Shown here in pieces: positions 15,495-24,162 of a stretch of 64,000 bases of DNA. Made by a program: the position numbers and the translations under genes. The notes below the pieces were generated by a model. It had not been told where the DNA came from. It worked only from the letters and a program-made list of their open reading frames with translations, and made no database searches. Origin of the DNA: Streptomyces angustmyceticus. Lineage in GTDB: Bacteria > Actinomycetota > Actinomycetes > Streptomycetales > Streptomycetaceae. Each line of letters starts with the position of its first letter. The first letter of the stretch is position 1. The stretch lies in the NCBI RefSeq assembly GCF_019933235.1, contig NZ_CP082945.1, positions 62,001-126,000 on the forward strand, given 5' to 3'.

Positions 15495-16197
15495 GCTGCT
15501 CGAATCCGTTCCCCCGACCGCGCTGAGCCCGGTCCTGTCGATGTCCGTGGTCTGCCTCGACCAGACCAGGCTCGGCGCACACATCGAGACCCTGCGGACG
15601 CTGGGGATCAGCCGGCTGCACGTCGATCTCATCGACCCGGCGTTCGGACGGAACGTGGGGCTGCCCCTGGAGACCATCAGCGATCTGGCGGCCACCTGCG
15701 GCCTGCCGATCGACGTCCACGCCATGCTGCACCGCCCCGGTGACCTGCTGGAGCAGGCCGCGCAGCGGGGCGCGGCCACGGTCTGCGTCCACCAGCGGAC
15801 CGTCACCCCCGAGGTACTGGACTGCTTACGGCGCATCGCCGCCGGACCCACCGAGGTCGGCCTGGTCGTCGACCCGGGCGAGGGAATCGACCGGGCGCTG
15901 GTCGAGCGGCTGAACCCCGCCCAGCTGACGGTGATGAGCGTCGAACCGGGCGGTGCGGGGCGGCCGTTCCGCGACGAGGCCCTGCTGACCCTGGCCGAGG
16001 CCGCCGAGCTGCGCGAGCGCGGGACGGTGCAGCGGGTGGAGGCCGACGGGGCGGTCGGACCGGCCACGGTCGCCCGGCTGGTGTCCGCCGGCGCCGGTCA
16101 ACTCGTCCTCGGCAGCACGGTCTTCCCGCAGCGCGGCCCGGCGGACAACCGCCTGGACGAACTGGCCCTGGCGCTCTCCGCCCTCTCCCCCGCCTGA
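15478..16197 (+). CDS. agmD: ribulose-phosphate-3-epimerase-like enzyme (allulose 6-phosphate 3-epimerase candidate)
   Basis: A 239-residue TIM-barrel protein of the ribulose-phosphate epimerase family. Metal and acid/base positions are seen at H48/D50 (LHVDLIDP, usually HxDxMDG), H81 (DVHAML, usually DvHLM) and D190 (VEADGAV, usually VDGGV). The phosphate loop reads SVEPGGAGRPF in place of VNPGFGGQ. The altered motifs suggest a changed substrate; in the angustmycin pathway this enzyme converts fructose 6-phosphate to allulose (psicose) 6-phosphate. GGAAAGG lies 10 bases before the ATG, and the start overlaps the previous gene by 17 bp. A primary-metabolism epimerase would normally keep the canonical motifs. 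Confidence 0.85.
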   Translation: MPAPTELLESVPPTALSPVLSMSVVCLDQTRLGAHIETLRTLGISRLHVDLIDPAFGRNVGLPLETISDLAATCGLPIDVHAMLHRPGDLLEQAAQRGAATVCVHQRTVTPEVLDCLRRIAAGPTEVGLVVDPGEGIDRALVERLNPAQLTVMSVEPGGAGRPFRDEALLTLAEAAELRERGTVQRVEADGAVGPATVARLVSAGAGQLVLGSTVFPQRGPADNRLDELALALSALSPA

Positions 16198-16248
16198 CCT
16201 CCGGCGCCCCTCCCCTCCCCGACCGACGAAGACCAAGGACGGCCCTTC

Positions 16249-16785
16249 ATGACGCCCACCCATCCCATCACCATCGGCGACGTCCGCCGCGAGCTGCCGA
16301 TCGTCCGGGTGGCGGACGACGCCCGGATCGCCTTCCTCAAGCTGTACGGCGACGTGGAACTCACCGTCGCCTGCGCCCGCGCGCTGGCCGAGCGGATGCC
16401 GACGGACATCGATGTCATCGTCGGCCCGGAGACCGGGGGCATCCTGCTCGCCCACGAGCTCGCCGAGCACTCCGGGCGTCCCTACGCGATCGCCCGCAAG
16501 AAGCTGCGCCCGAACATGGTCAAGCCGCTCCGTGTCCCGGTGCAGAGCATCGGAACACCGGGCAGGCAGGAACTCTTCCTCGGCGACGACGACGTGGCGC
16601 TCGTCGAGGGCCGCCGCGTCGCCCTCGTCGACGAGGTCGTCAGCAGCGGCGGCACCCTGACCGCGCTCCATGAACTCGTCGCCACGGCCGGCGGCACCGT
16701 GCGGCAGGTGCTGGCCGTGGCCACCGAGGGCGAGCGCAGGCCGGAGGTGGAGTCGCTGCTGCACCTGCCCGTCTTCCCGGGCTAG
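16249..16785 (+). CDS. agmE: adenine phosphoribosyltransferase-like enzyme (adenine phosphoallulosyltransferase candidate)
   Basis: A 178-residue type I phosphoribosyltransferase closest to APRT. The ribose-phosphate-pyrophosphate motif is VALVDEVVSSGGTL (125-137), in which the usual Asp-Asp is Asp-Glu and the usual Thr-Gly is Ser-Gly. The N-terminal loop VGPETGGI matches the APRT Arg/Glu-x-Gly-Gly loop region. It should attach adenine to the activated sugar made by the two upstream enzymes, giving the phosphorylated ketose nucleoside. It stands 51 bp after the epimerase gene, in the same direction. The motif changes support a non-ribose donor; the exact donor is inferred from the pathway match. 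Confidence 0.86.
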   Translation: MTPTHPITIGDVRRELPIVRVADDARIAFLKLYGDVELTVACARALAERMPTDIDVIVGPETGGILLAHELAEHSGRPYAIARKKLRPNMVKPLRVPVQSIGTPGRQELFLGDDDVALVEGRRVALVDEVVSSGGTLTALHELVATAGGTVRQVLAVATEGERRPEVESLLHLPVFPG

Positions 16786-16858
16786 TGCGGCGACGCCCGT
16801 CCCCGTACACGTACCTCCTGACCACCCGCACCCGACAGGACGACGTAGGAGTTGCCCG

Positions 16859-18130
16859 ATGACACCCACCATCCATGCCAGCGAGGTCGCCGACATGGGC
16901 CTCGCCGACCATGGTGAAGGACTGTGCGACTGGTCGGCCCAGTCGATGCCCATCCTGGCGCGGTTACGTGAGCGCTACGCCGCGGAGAAGCCCTTCGCGG
17001 GCCGGCGCATCGCGATCGCCGTGCACATCACGACCGAGACCGCCAATCTCGCCCTGACCCTGCAGGCCGGCGGCGCCGAGGTCTTCCTGTGCGCCTCCAA
17101 CGTACGGACGACGAACGACGCGGTGGCCGCCTACGCGGCCCGGCAGGGGGTGCACGTCCACGGCATCCAGGGCGAGGACCGCGAGACCTACGCCGCACAC
17201 TGCCACCGCGTCCTGGACGCCCGCCCGCACCTGGTCATCGACGACGGCGCGGATCTGACCGGCCTGCTGCACGGCGCGCGCACCGACGCCGCGTCCGACG
17301 TCGTCGCGGGCCTGGAGGAGACCACGGCGGGCATCCAGCGCATCCGCAGCCTGGAGGCCGACGGGCTGCTGCGCTACCCCGTCATCGCGGTCAACGAGGC
17401 GCGTACCAAGCACCTCTTCGACAACCGCTACGGCACCGGCCAGAGCACCATGGACGCCGTCCTGCGCCTGACGAACACGCTGGTGGCCGGCTCACGGGTG
17501 GTCGTGGCCGGTTACGGGATGTGCGGCAAGGGCGTGGCGGCACGGGCCCGCGGGATGGGCGCCGATGTCCTGGTGACCGAGGTGGACCACGTCCGGGCCC
17601 TGGAGGCCGTGATGGACGGATACCGGGTCATGGAGATGGACCGTGCCGCGGAGCTCGGTGACCTCTTCATCACGGTCACCAGCAGCAAGAACGTCCTGCG
17701 GGCCGAGCACTTCGCGCTGATGCCCGACGGTGCCATCGTGTGCAACTCCGGGCACTTCGACGTCGAGATCGATGTGCCGGCGCTGCGCGCCGCGGCCCGC
17801 AAGCACACCCGCCCCCGCCCCGGCGTCGACCAGTACACCCTCGCGAACGGCCGGCGCATCACCCTCCTCGCCGGCGGCGAAGTGGTGAACCTCGCCGCCG
17901 CCGAGGGCAACCCGGCCACGTTGATGGACATGTCCTTCACCAACCAGGTCCTGGGCTGCGAGTACCTCCTCCGGAACGCCGCCCACATGGACCGCCGGGT
18001 GCACGCCCTGCCCGCGGACATCGACGACCACGTGGCCGACCTCAAACTCCGGACACTGGGCGTCGGCATCGACACCCTGAGCGAGGAACAGATCGCCTAC
18101 CTGCGCTCCTGGGACCAGGGCAGCGCCTGA
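16859..18130 (+). CDS. agmF: S-adenosylhomocysteine-hydrolase-like dehydratase (angustmycin A formation)
   Basis: A 423-residue relative of SAH hydrolase with NAD-binding GYGMCGKG (218-225). Catalytic positions are kept: H56 (AVHITT), the DDGADL block (128-133), E153/E154 (GLEETTAG), K184 and D188 (ARTKHLFDN). The residue after N179 is Glu, where SAH hydrolases have Asp. The C-terminal K-x3-YRY tail that closes the NAD site of the neighbouring subunit in standard enzymes is absent; the protein ends at YLRSWDQGSA. In angustmycin biosynthesis an SAH-hydrolase-like enzyme oxidises C3', eliminates water across C5'-C6' and re-reduces, recycling its NAD. Last gene of the operon. A housekeeping SAH hydrolase would be about 480 residues. 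Confidence 0.85.
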   Translation: MTPTIHASEVADMGLADHGEGLCDWSAQSMPILARLRERYAAEKPFAGRRIAIAVHITTETANLALTLQAGGAEVFLCASNVRTTNDAVAAYAARQGVHVHGIQGEDRETYAAHCHRVLDARPHLVIDDGADLTGLLHGARTDAASDVVAGLEETTAGIQRIRSLEADGLLRYPVIAVNEARTKHLFDNRYGTGQSTMDAVLRLTNTLVAGSRVVVAGYGMCGKGVAARARGMGADVLVTEVDHVRALEAVMDGYRVMEMDRAAELGDLFITVTSSKNVLRAEHFALMPDGAIVCNSGHFDVEIDVPALRAAARKHTRPRPGVDQYTLANGRRITLLAGGEVVNLAAAEGNPATLMDMSFTNQVLGCEYLLRNAAHMDRRVHALPADIDDHVADLKLRTLGVGIDTLSEEQIAYLRSWDQGSA

Positions 18131-18381
18131 CGGCCCCCTCCCGGGGCGGCACCGGCCGCGGCGGCGGGCTCACCCCTGCCCCCGTGGCCGGTGCGGTGGG
18201 AAGGGCAACCGGTCGCTTCGTCCGTTCAAGCTTCCTGCGCCGCGACCCCGCTCGTCCGCGTCACAGCAACGCACCCCCTCGCGCACCCGAGTCGCGCCCA
18301 CGGGCCGATGACGTACGGCATGATCGGAAGCGCACCAAGTCGGTGCGAGGGATGCCGCGTTGAAGGGTCGGGGGATGCCGG

Positions 18382-19092
18382 ATGGACGTTGATGCCGCCG
18401 TGTTCGATGTGTTCGGGACGTTGACCGACTGGCGGTCCGGCGTGGCCGGCGCGCTGGCCGACATCGGCGGCCGGGCCGGACTGGAGGCCGACTGGCCGGC
18501 CGTCGCCGACACCTGGCGACGGCGCTACCGCCCGGCGCTGGAGCGGGTGCTGGGCGGAGAGCTGCCCTGGCGGCCGCTGGACGCTCTGCACCGGCTCACG
18601 CTCGACGAGGCCCTGGCCGGGCACGGGCTCGACGCCCTCGACGGCGCCGAACGCGATGCGCTCGTACGGGCCTGGCACCGTCTGCGCCCCTGGCCCGACG
18701 CCGCTCCCGGGCTGGAGCTGCTGCACACCACCCGTGTGCTGACCGCGACGCTGTCCAACGGCGGGGTCGGCCCGCTCGCACGCCTCACCAAACAGGCGGG
18801 GCTGCGCTTCGACTGCGTCCTGTCGGCCGAGCTGGCCAGGTCCTACAAGCCCGACCCCCGCGTCTACCTCATGGCCGCCGAGCTGCTCGAAGTGGAGCCG
18901 CGACGGCTCCTCATGGTGGCCTGCCACCCCGACGACCTCGAAGCGGCCGCGGCGGCGGGGCTCCGTACCGCGTACATCCCGCGCCCGCTGGAGTGGGGGC
19001 CGGACGCCGCGCGGGTCGCTCCGCCCGCCGGGGTCGACCTGGTCGCCGACGACGTCCCCGGCCTGGCCCGCGCGCTGGGGGCGACGGGCTGA
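18382..19092 (+). CDS. haloacid dehalogenase type II-like HAD hydrolase
   Basis: A 236-residue HAD-superfamily protein. Motif I is AAVFDVFGTLTDW (D9), where Phe in place of the second Asp marks the 2-haloacid dehalogenase/L-type branch rather than a phosphatase. Motif II is TLSNGG, the lysine motif is SYKPDPRVY, and motif IV is CHPDDLEAAAAAG. It lies 251 bp beyond the nucleoside operon and has no obvious link with it. The substrate is unknown; many such proteins in Streptomyces are uncharacterised. The ATG at 18382 has GGGGGATG upstream. It converges on the tautomerase gene. Confidence 0.82.
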   Translation: MDVDAAVFDVFGTLTDWRSGVAGALADIGGRAGLEADWPAVADTWRRRYRPALERVLGGELPWRPLDALHRLTLDEALAGHGLDALDGAERDALVRAWHRLRPWPDAAPGLELLHTTRVLTATLSNGGVGPLARLTKQAGLRFDCVLSAELARSYKPDPRVYLMAAELLEVEPRRLLMVACHPDDLEAAAAAGLRTAYIPRPLEWGPDAARVAPPAGVDLVADDVPGLARALGATG

Positions 19093-19158
19093 CCGGGGCG
19101 CGGGGCGTGCGGGGCCGGGCGCGAGGTGTCGGTCGGGACGGGGCCGGGCAGCGGGACG

Positions 19159-19578
19159 TCAGCGGGTGGCGGGGGCAGCAGCCGGTGCGTTCCCGGCACG
19201 GCGGTAGAAGTCGAACTGGGTGATCCCGTGGTAGCCGTAGCTCTCGGGGTGGAGTTCGTGGAGCGCGACACCGGCCCGGGGCAGCGGGCCGAGGAGGTCC
19301 GACAGCAGTTCATGGGCCCTTGCGATGAAGGCGGCCTTCTCCGCGGCGCTGTTCGTGCCCGCGGTGATGCTGGCCTCCACATGCGCGTCACGGGTGCCGG
19401 TCAGGGGTTTGCCGTCCACGAAGTAGCTGCCGGCCGGGACCAGGTTGAGGTGGACGATGGTGCGCGCACCCGCTTTCCGCAGGGCGGAGACCGCCAGCCC
19501 GGTCAGCCCCTCGGCGAGGGCGCTCCGGACGTCGGCGGGGAGGTCGGGGTCGGGGACGGTGACCCGGATGTACGGCAT
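19159..19578 (-). CDS. tautomerase-superfamily protein
   Basis: A 139-residue protein that begins Met-Pro-Tyr-Ile-Arg when started at the ATG at 19578. The open frame goes back to 19629, but Pro-2 is the catalytic base of the 4-oxalocrotonate tautomerase/MIF superfamily and GGAG lies just upstream, so this start is preferred. It is twice the length of 4-OT, which suggests fused tautomerase halves like other 130-140-residue members. It is divergent from a LysR regulator at 19699, and the pair probably forms a small catabolic or stress-response unit. The substrate is unknown. Confidence 0.78.
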   Translation of the reverse strand: MPYIRVTVPDPDLPADVRSALAEGLTGLAVSALRKAGARTIVHLNLVPAGSYFVDGKPLTGTRDAHVEASITAGTNSAAEKAAFIARAHELLSDLLGPLPRAGVALHELHPESYGYHGITQFDFYRRAGNAPAAAPATR

Positions 19579-19654
19579 GGCTCTCCTCGGCTCGTGCTGG
19601 AGTGTGTCGGCCGCCGGATCCGGCGGCACGGATCAAGCCTCGCCAACCTGGCAC

Positions 19655-19683
19655 CATAGATCCAACGCATAGATGTCATAGAC
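19655..19683. promoter_or_regulatory. CATAGA repeats between the tautomerase and LysR genes
   Basis: CATAGA occurs three times, at 19655, 19668 and 19677, in the 120-bp divergent region, just before the LysR start at 19699. LysR regulators usually bind such regions and control both genes. The repeats are visible; the binding role is inferred. Confidence 0.4.
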
Positions 19684-19698
19684 CCATGAGGCCCTCGC

Positions 19699-20682
19699 AT
19701 GACCGTGAACCTTCCCCAGTTGAGGGCGTTCCTCGCCGTCGTCGACGCGGGCGGCTTCAGCGCGGCCGCCGCCGAACTGGGCATGAGCCAATCAGCGGTG
19801 TCGCACGCGGTCGCCGCCCTGGAGCGCGAGCTGGCCGCCCCGCTGCTGGTCCGCGCCACCCCGGCGCGGACCACGGCGCTCGGCGCGCGGGTCCTGCCGC
19901 ACGCCCGCCTCGCGCTGTCGGCGGCCCGGTCCGTGGAGCAGATCGCGGCCGAGGCCACCGGGACGATGACCGGCACCGTACGGCTGGCCGCCACACCGAC
20001 CGTCTGCCAGGGGCTGGTCCCCGGCCTGCTCCGGCACTGGCGCGACGAACAGCCGCGGATCACGGTGCGGGTCTTCGAGGGCGACAGCGCCGAGGTCGCG
20101 GGCTGGCTGGCGGACGGCACGACCGATGCCGCCGTCCTGATCGACCCGCCGCCCGGCCCCGGTGTCCAGCTCGCCGAGGACGCCTACCGGGCGCTGCTGC
20201 CCCGGGACCACCCCTTGGCGGACGAGCCGCTCGTCGACCTCCGCGACCTGGAGGACGACCAGTTCCTGATCTCGCCCAACGGCTGCGAGGCCCGCATCCG
20301 TACGATCCACGGCCTGGCCGGGCTGCGCTTCTCCCCCACGCACCGGGTGCGGGACCTGGCGACCCTGATCAGCATGGTGCAGGCGGGTATCGGCGTGACC
20401 GTCCTGTCCGAGGTGTCCCGTTCCCTGATCCCGTCCGACCTGGTCCTGCTGCCGCTGGCGCCGCAGACCTCGCGCCGCCTCGTCCTGACCGGGCCGTCGA
20501 ACCGGCCCTGGCACCCGGCGATCCGGGCCTTGGCGGATTCGGCCGTCAGTCATCTGGCCCGCGTCGCTTCGCTGTCACCCGTGCCGGAGGAGGCAGGGGT
20601 TGCAGGGGAAGCAAGGGACAGGGATGCGGGGGAAGCCAGGGAGGCAGGGGCGCCACAGCCGTTGCCCCGGCATGCCCCGTGA
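19699..20682 (+). CDS. LysR-family transcriptional regulator
   Basis: A 327-residue LysR protein. Residues 4-62 are the winged helix-turn-helix (LPQLRAFLAVVDAGGFSAAA, then LGMSQSAVSHAVAALE), followed by the effector domain with VRLAATPTVCQGLVPGLL. It is divergent from the tautomerase gene and probably regulates it. The last 40 residues are a low-complexity tail rich in Glu, Ala and Gly (EEAGVAGEARDRDAGEARE). This tail goes beyond the usual LysR length and comes from GC-rich, purine-biased sequence; whether it is folded is doubtful. Confidence 0.9.
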   Translation: MTVNLPQLRAFLAVVDAGGFSAAAAELGMSQSAVSHAVAALERELAAPLLVRATPARTTALGARVLPHARLALSAARSVEQIAAEATGTMTGTVRLAATPTVCQGLVPGLLRHWRDEQPRITVRVFEGDSAEVAGWLADGTTDAAVLIDPPPGPGVQLAEDAYRALLPRDHPLADEPLVDLRDLEDDQFLISPNGCEARIRTIHGLAGLRFSPTHRVRDLATLISMVQAGIGVTVLSEVSRSLIPSDLVLLPLAPQTSRRLVLTGPSNRPWHPAIRALADSAVSHLARVASLSPVPEEAGVAGEARDRDAGEAREAGAPQPLPRHAP

Positions 20683-20816
20683 ACCGGATCTGCCACACGG
20701 GCCGACCACACCTGCGACACCGGGACGGGCAACTGCGGCACCCGGCCCCCGTGGCCTTCCTGAGGGTGTCCGACACCCCTTCGTGGAAGGGGGGTCGGAC
20801 CGGTTCAGGGCGCGCG

Positions 20817-21350
20817 TCACCGCCCGCCGGGCCTCTCGGGCAGGCCCCGGGCAGCGGGCGGTTCGACGTCGAGGTAGCGGCGGCGGCGCGGGCCGCGGTA
20901 CTCCAGCGCTTCCCATCCCAGCCTGCGCAACACCGCTGCACAGTGCCGCAGCGCCTCCTGTTCGGCGTAGGCGGCGCCGCTGCCGGCCGGCCCCAGCCAT
21001 TCGACCCGCGCCACTCCCGGTGCCTCGGCCGCGCGCACGCAGTACCCCGTGGCCACCCGCTGCCCCTCCTCGTCGACGGCCGACGGGGTCACGCCTGCCG
21101 CCTCCAGGGACAGGGCGACGGCACGCACCACGTGGTGCCGTTCCCAGTCCGCCGGGACCGCGAGAGGATCGGCCGCGCCTTCGTTCATCAGGCGCCGGAT
21201 CTGCAGCAACCCGTTGAACGCGGCCTGGACCGCCGTGGCCCTGGCCGGCGTGGGCCCGGCCGGCGGGCGGCCGTTGCCGTCGGCCACCTCGAAGCCCGCG
21301 CCGTCGCCCGTCACCCGGTCCCCTTCCGCTCCCCTTGCCGCTGACGGCAT
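20817..21350 (-). CDS. hypothetical protein, 177 residues
   Basis: I do not recognise this protein. After a Gly/Pro-rich start of about 35 residues it reads as a small soluble domain: AFNGLLQIRRLMNEG, then DWERHHVVRAVALSLEAAGV, then RRLGWEALEYRGPRRRRYLDV. There is no signal peptide or membrane helix. It is followed on the same strand by nothing close, and the membrane protein gene at 21389 lies 38 bp upstream in the same direction, so the two may be co-transcribed. Composition is normal for the window. The start could be downstream of 21350. Confidence 0.55.
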   Translation of the reverse strand: MPSAARGAEGDRVTGDGAGFEVADGNGRPPAGPTPARATAVQAAFNGLLQIRRLMNEGAADPLAVPADWERHHVVRAVALSLEAAGVTPSAVDEEGQRVATGYCVRAAEAPGVARVEWLGPAGSGAAYAEQEALRHCAAVLRRLGWEALEYRGPRRRRYLDVEPPAARGLPERPGGR

Positions 21351-21388
21351 GGTGTCGGCCCGCCGGGCGGGGAAGCCCCCTCACCTCA

Positions 21389-21682
21389 TCAGGCGCGCCG
21401 GAGCCGCCCGGCGATGAAGTGTCCCAGGAGTAGGTAGACCACGGCGGGCAGTCCGTAGTTCAGGACGGTGCGCACCCAGTCCGTGTCCATGGTGAACAGG
21501 TCGTGCGACCACCCGGCCAGCCAGGCGGCTGCGGACTGCACCCAACTGACCAGGTCGTTGGCGCGGTTGGCGTCGAGGAGGGCGAACAGGATCCACAGAC
21601 CGAGGATCACCGCGGTGAGGTCCGCGATGACGACGATGACCTTTGCTGCTTCGCTTCTGCCGTTACGGACGTGTCTGGACAT
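21389..21682 (-). CDS. small membrane protein
   Basis: A 97-residue protein starting at the ATG at 21682 (the open frame extends to 21832, but the extension looks like non-coding translation). It has two hydrophobic helices: VIVVIADLTAVILGLWILFAL near residues 15-35, and a C-terminal segment LPAVVYLLLGHFIAGRL, with a Trp-rich amphipathic stretch between (SWVQSAAAWLAGW). Basic residues at both ends suggest both termini in the cytoplasm. Similar small YggT-like or DUF-type membrane proteins are common in Streptomyces; no function is assigned. Confidence 0.6.
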   Translation of the reverse strand: MSRHVRNGRSEAAKVIVVIADLTAVILGLWILFALLDANRANDLVSWVQSAAAWLAGWSHDLFTMDTDWVRTVLNYGLPAVVYLLLGHFIAGRLRRA

Positions 21683-22099
21683 GACAAACAGGTTGCCGCT
21701 TTCCCGCGGCCGAAACCCGACCCCCGTGGTCCGCATATGCCGCAGGCCCGTACCGTACGCGGCGCCTCGCAATCCCACGAAGGGGTGACGCTCGTCGTTC
21801 GAGTCCCCGTGCGGGGCGACCGCCGAGTCCACGCCCGCCTTCCGCCGGGCGTTAGGACATCAGTGCACGATCTGCCCCTCGGTCACCCGTTACGGGGAGC
21901 ACACCGGGCCGTTCTCTAGAGCACCTGTACCCCTCACCGGCCCTTCCGGAGCTGCCATGCATGCTGTCCCCGTCCTCGCGAAGGTCCCTCTCGGACTCGA
22001 ACAACGGCCGCCCGGATGCCGTTCGGCGGAGTGCCCGGGGCAGGCGCTTGACGCCTCGACGCGCCGGGCTCTCCGCCCCGCCTCGCGACCGGGTGCGCG
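21683..22099. other. 417-bp intergenic region, no gene recognised
   Basis: This lies between the divergent small membrane protein and ABC exporter genes. Open frames here look like shadows with poor composition. I see no tRNA, hairpin terminator or clear promoter hexamers. Confidence 0.5.
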
Positions 22100-24097
22100 G
22101 TGGTGGGCATGAGTGCGGCGGACGGCGAGACCTCACCGTCGCCGACCGTACGAGCCGGTGTGCCGGGGCCCCGCCGCGAGGCGCTGGGCCTCCCGCCGGC
22201 GACGGTGCCCAGTGGCCCGGGCGGCGGTGACATCACCGACGAGCTGGAGGAGGCGTACTGGTCCGTCTATGACGGCGCCGCTGCCGAGTCGACGGTCCGC
22301 GAGGTCCTGGCGCGGCTGCCGCGGATCGTGCGGCAGATCGGCCGGCTGGCGTGGCAGGCCGACCGGCCGGCCACCGCGGCGGTCGTGGTGCTGCAGTTGG
22401 TCTCGGCGGCGATGTCGGCCTTCGGGCTGGTGGCGTCGGTGGCGGTGCTGCATGAGCTGTTCGGTCAGGGTCCGACACCGGACAAGGTCCGCAACGCCGT
22501 GCCGCAGATCCTGCTCGTGGTGGGGTTCCTGTCGGCGCGGGCGCTTCTCGAAGCGGGGGTCGCCGTGGCGCAGGCCAGGGTGACCCCGAAGATCCGCACG
22601 GCGCTGGAGTGCGACTTCCTCCGGCTGACCGCTCATGTGCGTCTCGAGATCGTCGACGACGCGGACTGGCACGACGACGCCTACCGCGCCTCCGACCGCG
22701 GGCTGTTCTACGCGCGGCAGATCGTCGGCCAGGTCGTGTCGCTGGCCTCGGCGCTGCTCGGGCTGGTCGGTACAGCCGGGGTGCTCGCCTCGCTGCACCC
22801 CGTTCTGCTCCCGTTGCTCCTGCTGTCGGTCCTGCCGGTGGGCGCGGCGGCCGTCCGGACGGCGCGGGCCGGGTTCCACAGCTTCAAGCGGTGGAACGCC
22901 CTCCAGCGGCGGGTGCGGGTCTTCTCCTGGCTGCTGCTGGAGCGGGACGCGGCGGCCGAACTGCGCTCCGACACCGCCCAGAACGCCATCTTGGACGAGC
23001 ACCGCCGGCTCACCGACCGGATCGCCGAAGAGGACACCCACCTCGGGGTGAGTTCCGCGGTGCTGACGCTGGGCGGCCGGGCCCTGGGCGGTGTCGGGAC
23101 CGGCGTCACCTACGTCGCGCTGGGTGCCATGCTGATCGCCGGGTGGCTCCCCCTCGCCGCGGGGGCGGGCGCGGTCCTGGCGATCCAGACCGGACAGACC
23201 GCGCTGACCCGCTTCGTGGACGTGGCCCATCTGGTCTACGAGCACGCCATGTGGGTCGATGACCTCCTGCGGTTCCAGGAGCGCTGCCGCGGACTGCAGC
23301 CCCGCCGGTCCGGGATGACCGCACCCACCTCCGTCACCACCCTCACGCTGGAGGATGTCGGCTTCACCTACCCGGGCAAGGAGACACCGGCGCTGTGCGA
23401 CGTCTCGATGACCCTGCGCGGCAGCGAGACCGTCGCGTTCGTCGGCGTCAACGGGTCGGGGAAGAGCACCTGTTCACGTCTGATCGCCGGGTTGTACGAG
23501 GCAGGCCGGGGCACGGTGCGCTGGGACGGCACGGACGTACGGGACATGGACGCCGAGTCGCTGCAGGCGCGGGTCGCCACCGTGCTGCAGGACCCGGTGC
23601 ACTTCCCGTTCAGCGCGCTGGCGAATCTGACCATCTCGCGCGGCACGCTCACCGAGGCGGACCCGCAGCGGGCCAGGGACGCCGCGGTCGCCTCCGGCGC
23701 GGACCGGGTGATCGCGGGACTGCCGGGCACGTGGGAGGCGGTGCTGTCCAAACGGTTCCGGGGCGGCCAGGAGCTGTCGGCCGGGCAGTGGGCGAAGATC
23801 GCCGTCGCCCGCGGCCTGTACAAGAACGCGCCCGTACTGCTGCTGGACGAACCGACCGCGAGCATGGACCCCAGGGCCGAACACGAGGTCTACCAGGCGG
23901 TTCTGCACGGCAAGCGCAGGCCGGACCAGATCACGGTGCTCATCTCGCACCGGCTCGCCTCGGTGGTCGAGTGCGACCGGATCTACGTCTTCGACGGCGG
24001 TCGGATCACCGAGTCCGGATCCCACCGCGCGCTGATGGAACTCGGGGGCGCCTACGCCGAGATGTTCACCCTCCAGGCAGCGGCCTACCGCTCGTGA
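22100..24097 (+). CDS. ABC transporter, fused membrane and ATPase domains
   Basis: A 665-residue half-transporter. Residues about 90-390 form the membrane domain with five to six helices, and 410-660 form the ATPase with Walker A GVNGSGKST, Walker B VLLLDEPTASMDP and H-loop ISHRLAS. The signature reads LSAGQ rather than LSGGQ. The architecture fits exporters of peptides or small lipophilic metabolites, functioning as a homodimer. The polar 80-residue N-terminus is longer than usual. GTG at 22100 or ATG at 22109 could be the start. The SARP-type regulator gene follows by 65 bp, so they may be linked in a regulatory sense. Confidence 0.88.
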   Translation: MVGMSAADGETSPSPTVRAGVPGPRREALGLPPATVPSGPGGGDITDELEEAYWSVYDGAAAESTVREVLARLPRIVRQIGRLAWQADRPATAAVVVLQLVSAAMSAFGLVASVAVLHELFGQGPTPDKVRNAVPQILLVVGFLSARALLEAGVAVAQARVTPKIRTALECDFLRLTAHVRLEIVDDADWHDDAYRASDRGLFYARQIVGQVVSLASALLGLVGTAGVLASLHPVLLPLLLLSVLPVGAAAVRTARAGFHSFKRWNALQRRVRVFSWLLLERDAAAELRSDTAQNAILDEHRRLTDRIAEEDTHLGVSSAVLTLGGRALGGVGTGVTYVALGAMLIAGWLPLAAGAGAVLAIQTGQTALTRFVDVAHLVYEHAMWVDDLLRFQERCRGLQPRRSGMTAPTSVTTLTLEDVGFTYPGKETPALCDVSMTLRGSETVAFVGVNGSGKSTCSRLIAGLYEAGRGTVRWDGTDVRDMDAESLQARVATVLQDPVHFPFSALANLTISRGTLTEADPQRARDAAVASGADRVIAGLPGTWEAVLSKRFRGGQELSAGQWAKIAVARGLYKNAPVLLLDEPTASMDPRAEHEVYQAVLHGKRRPDQITVLISHRLASVVECDRIYVFDGGRITESGSHRALMELGGAYAEMFTLQAAAYRS

Positions 24098-24162
24098 TCC
24101 GCCGCTGCGCGCCTCATGCCGGCACCTGAGGGCCCGGCGCACGCCCATGGCAAAATCAGCGG

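Noticed and set aside
18149..18194. Inverted repeat GCACCGGCC / GGCCGGTGC after the nucleoside operon
   Set aside because: The loop of 28 bases is long and the arms are short for a terminator; in this GC-rich DNA such repeats arise by chance.
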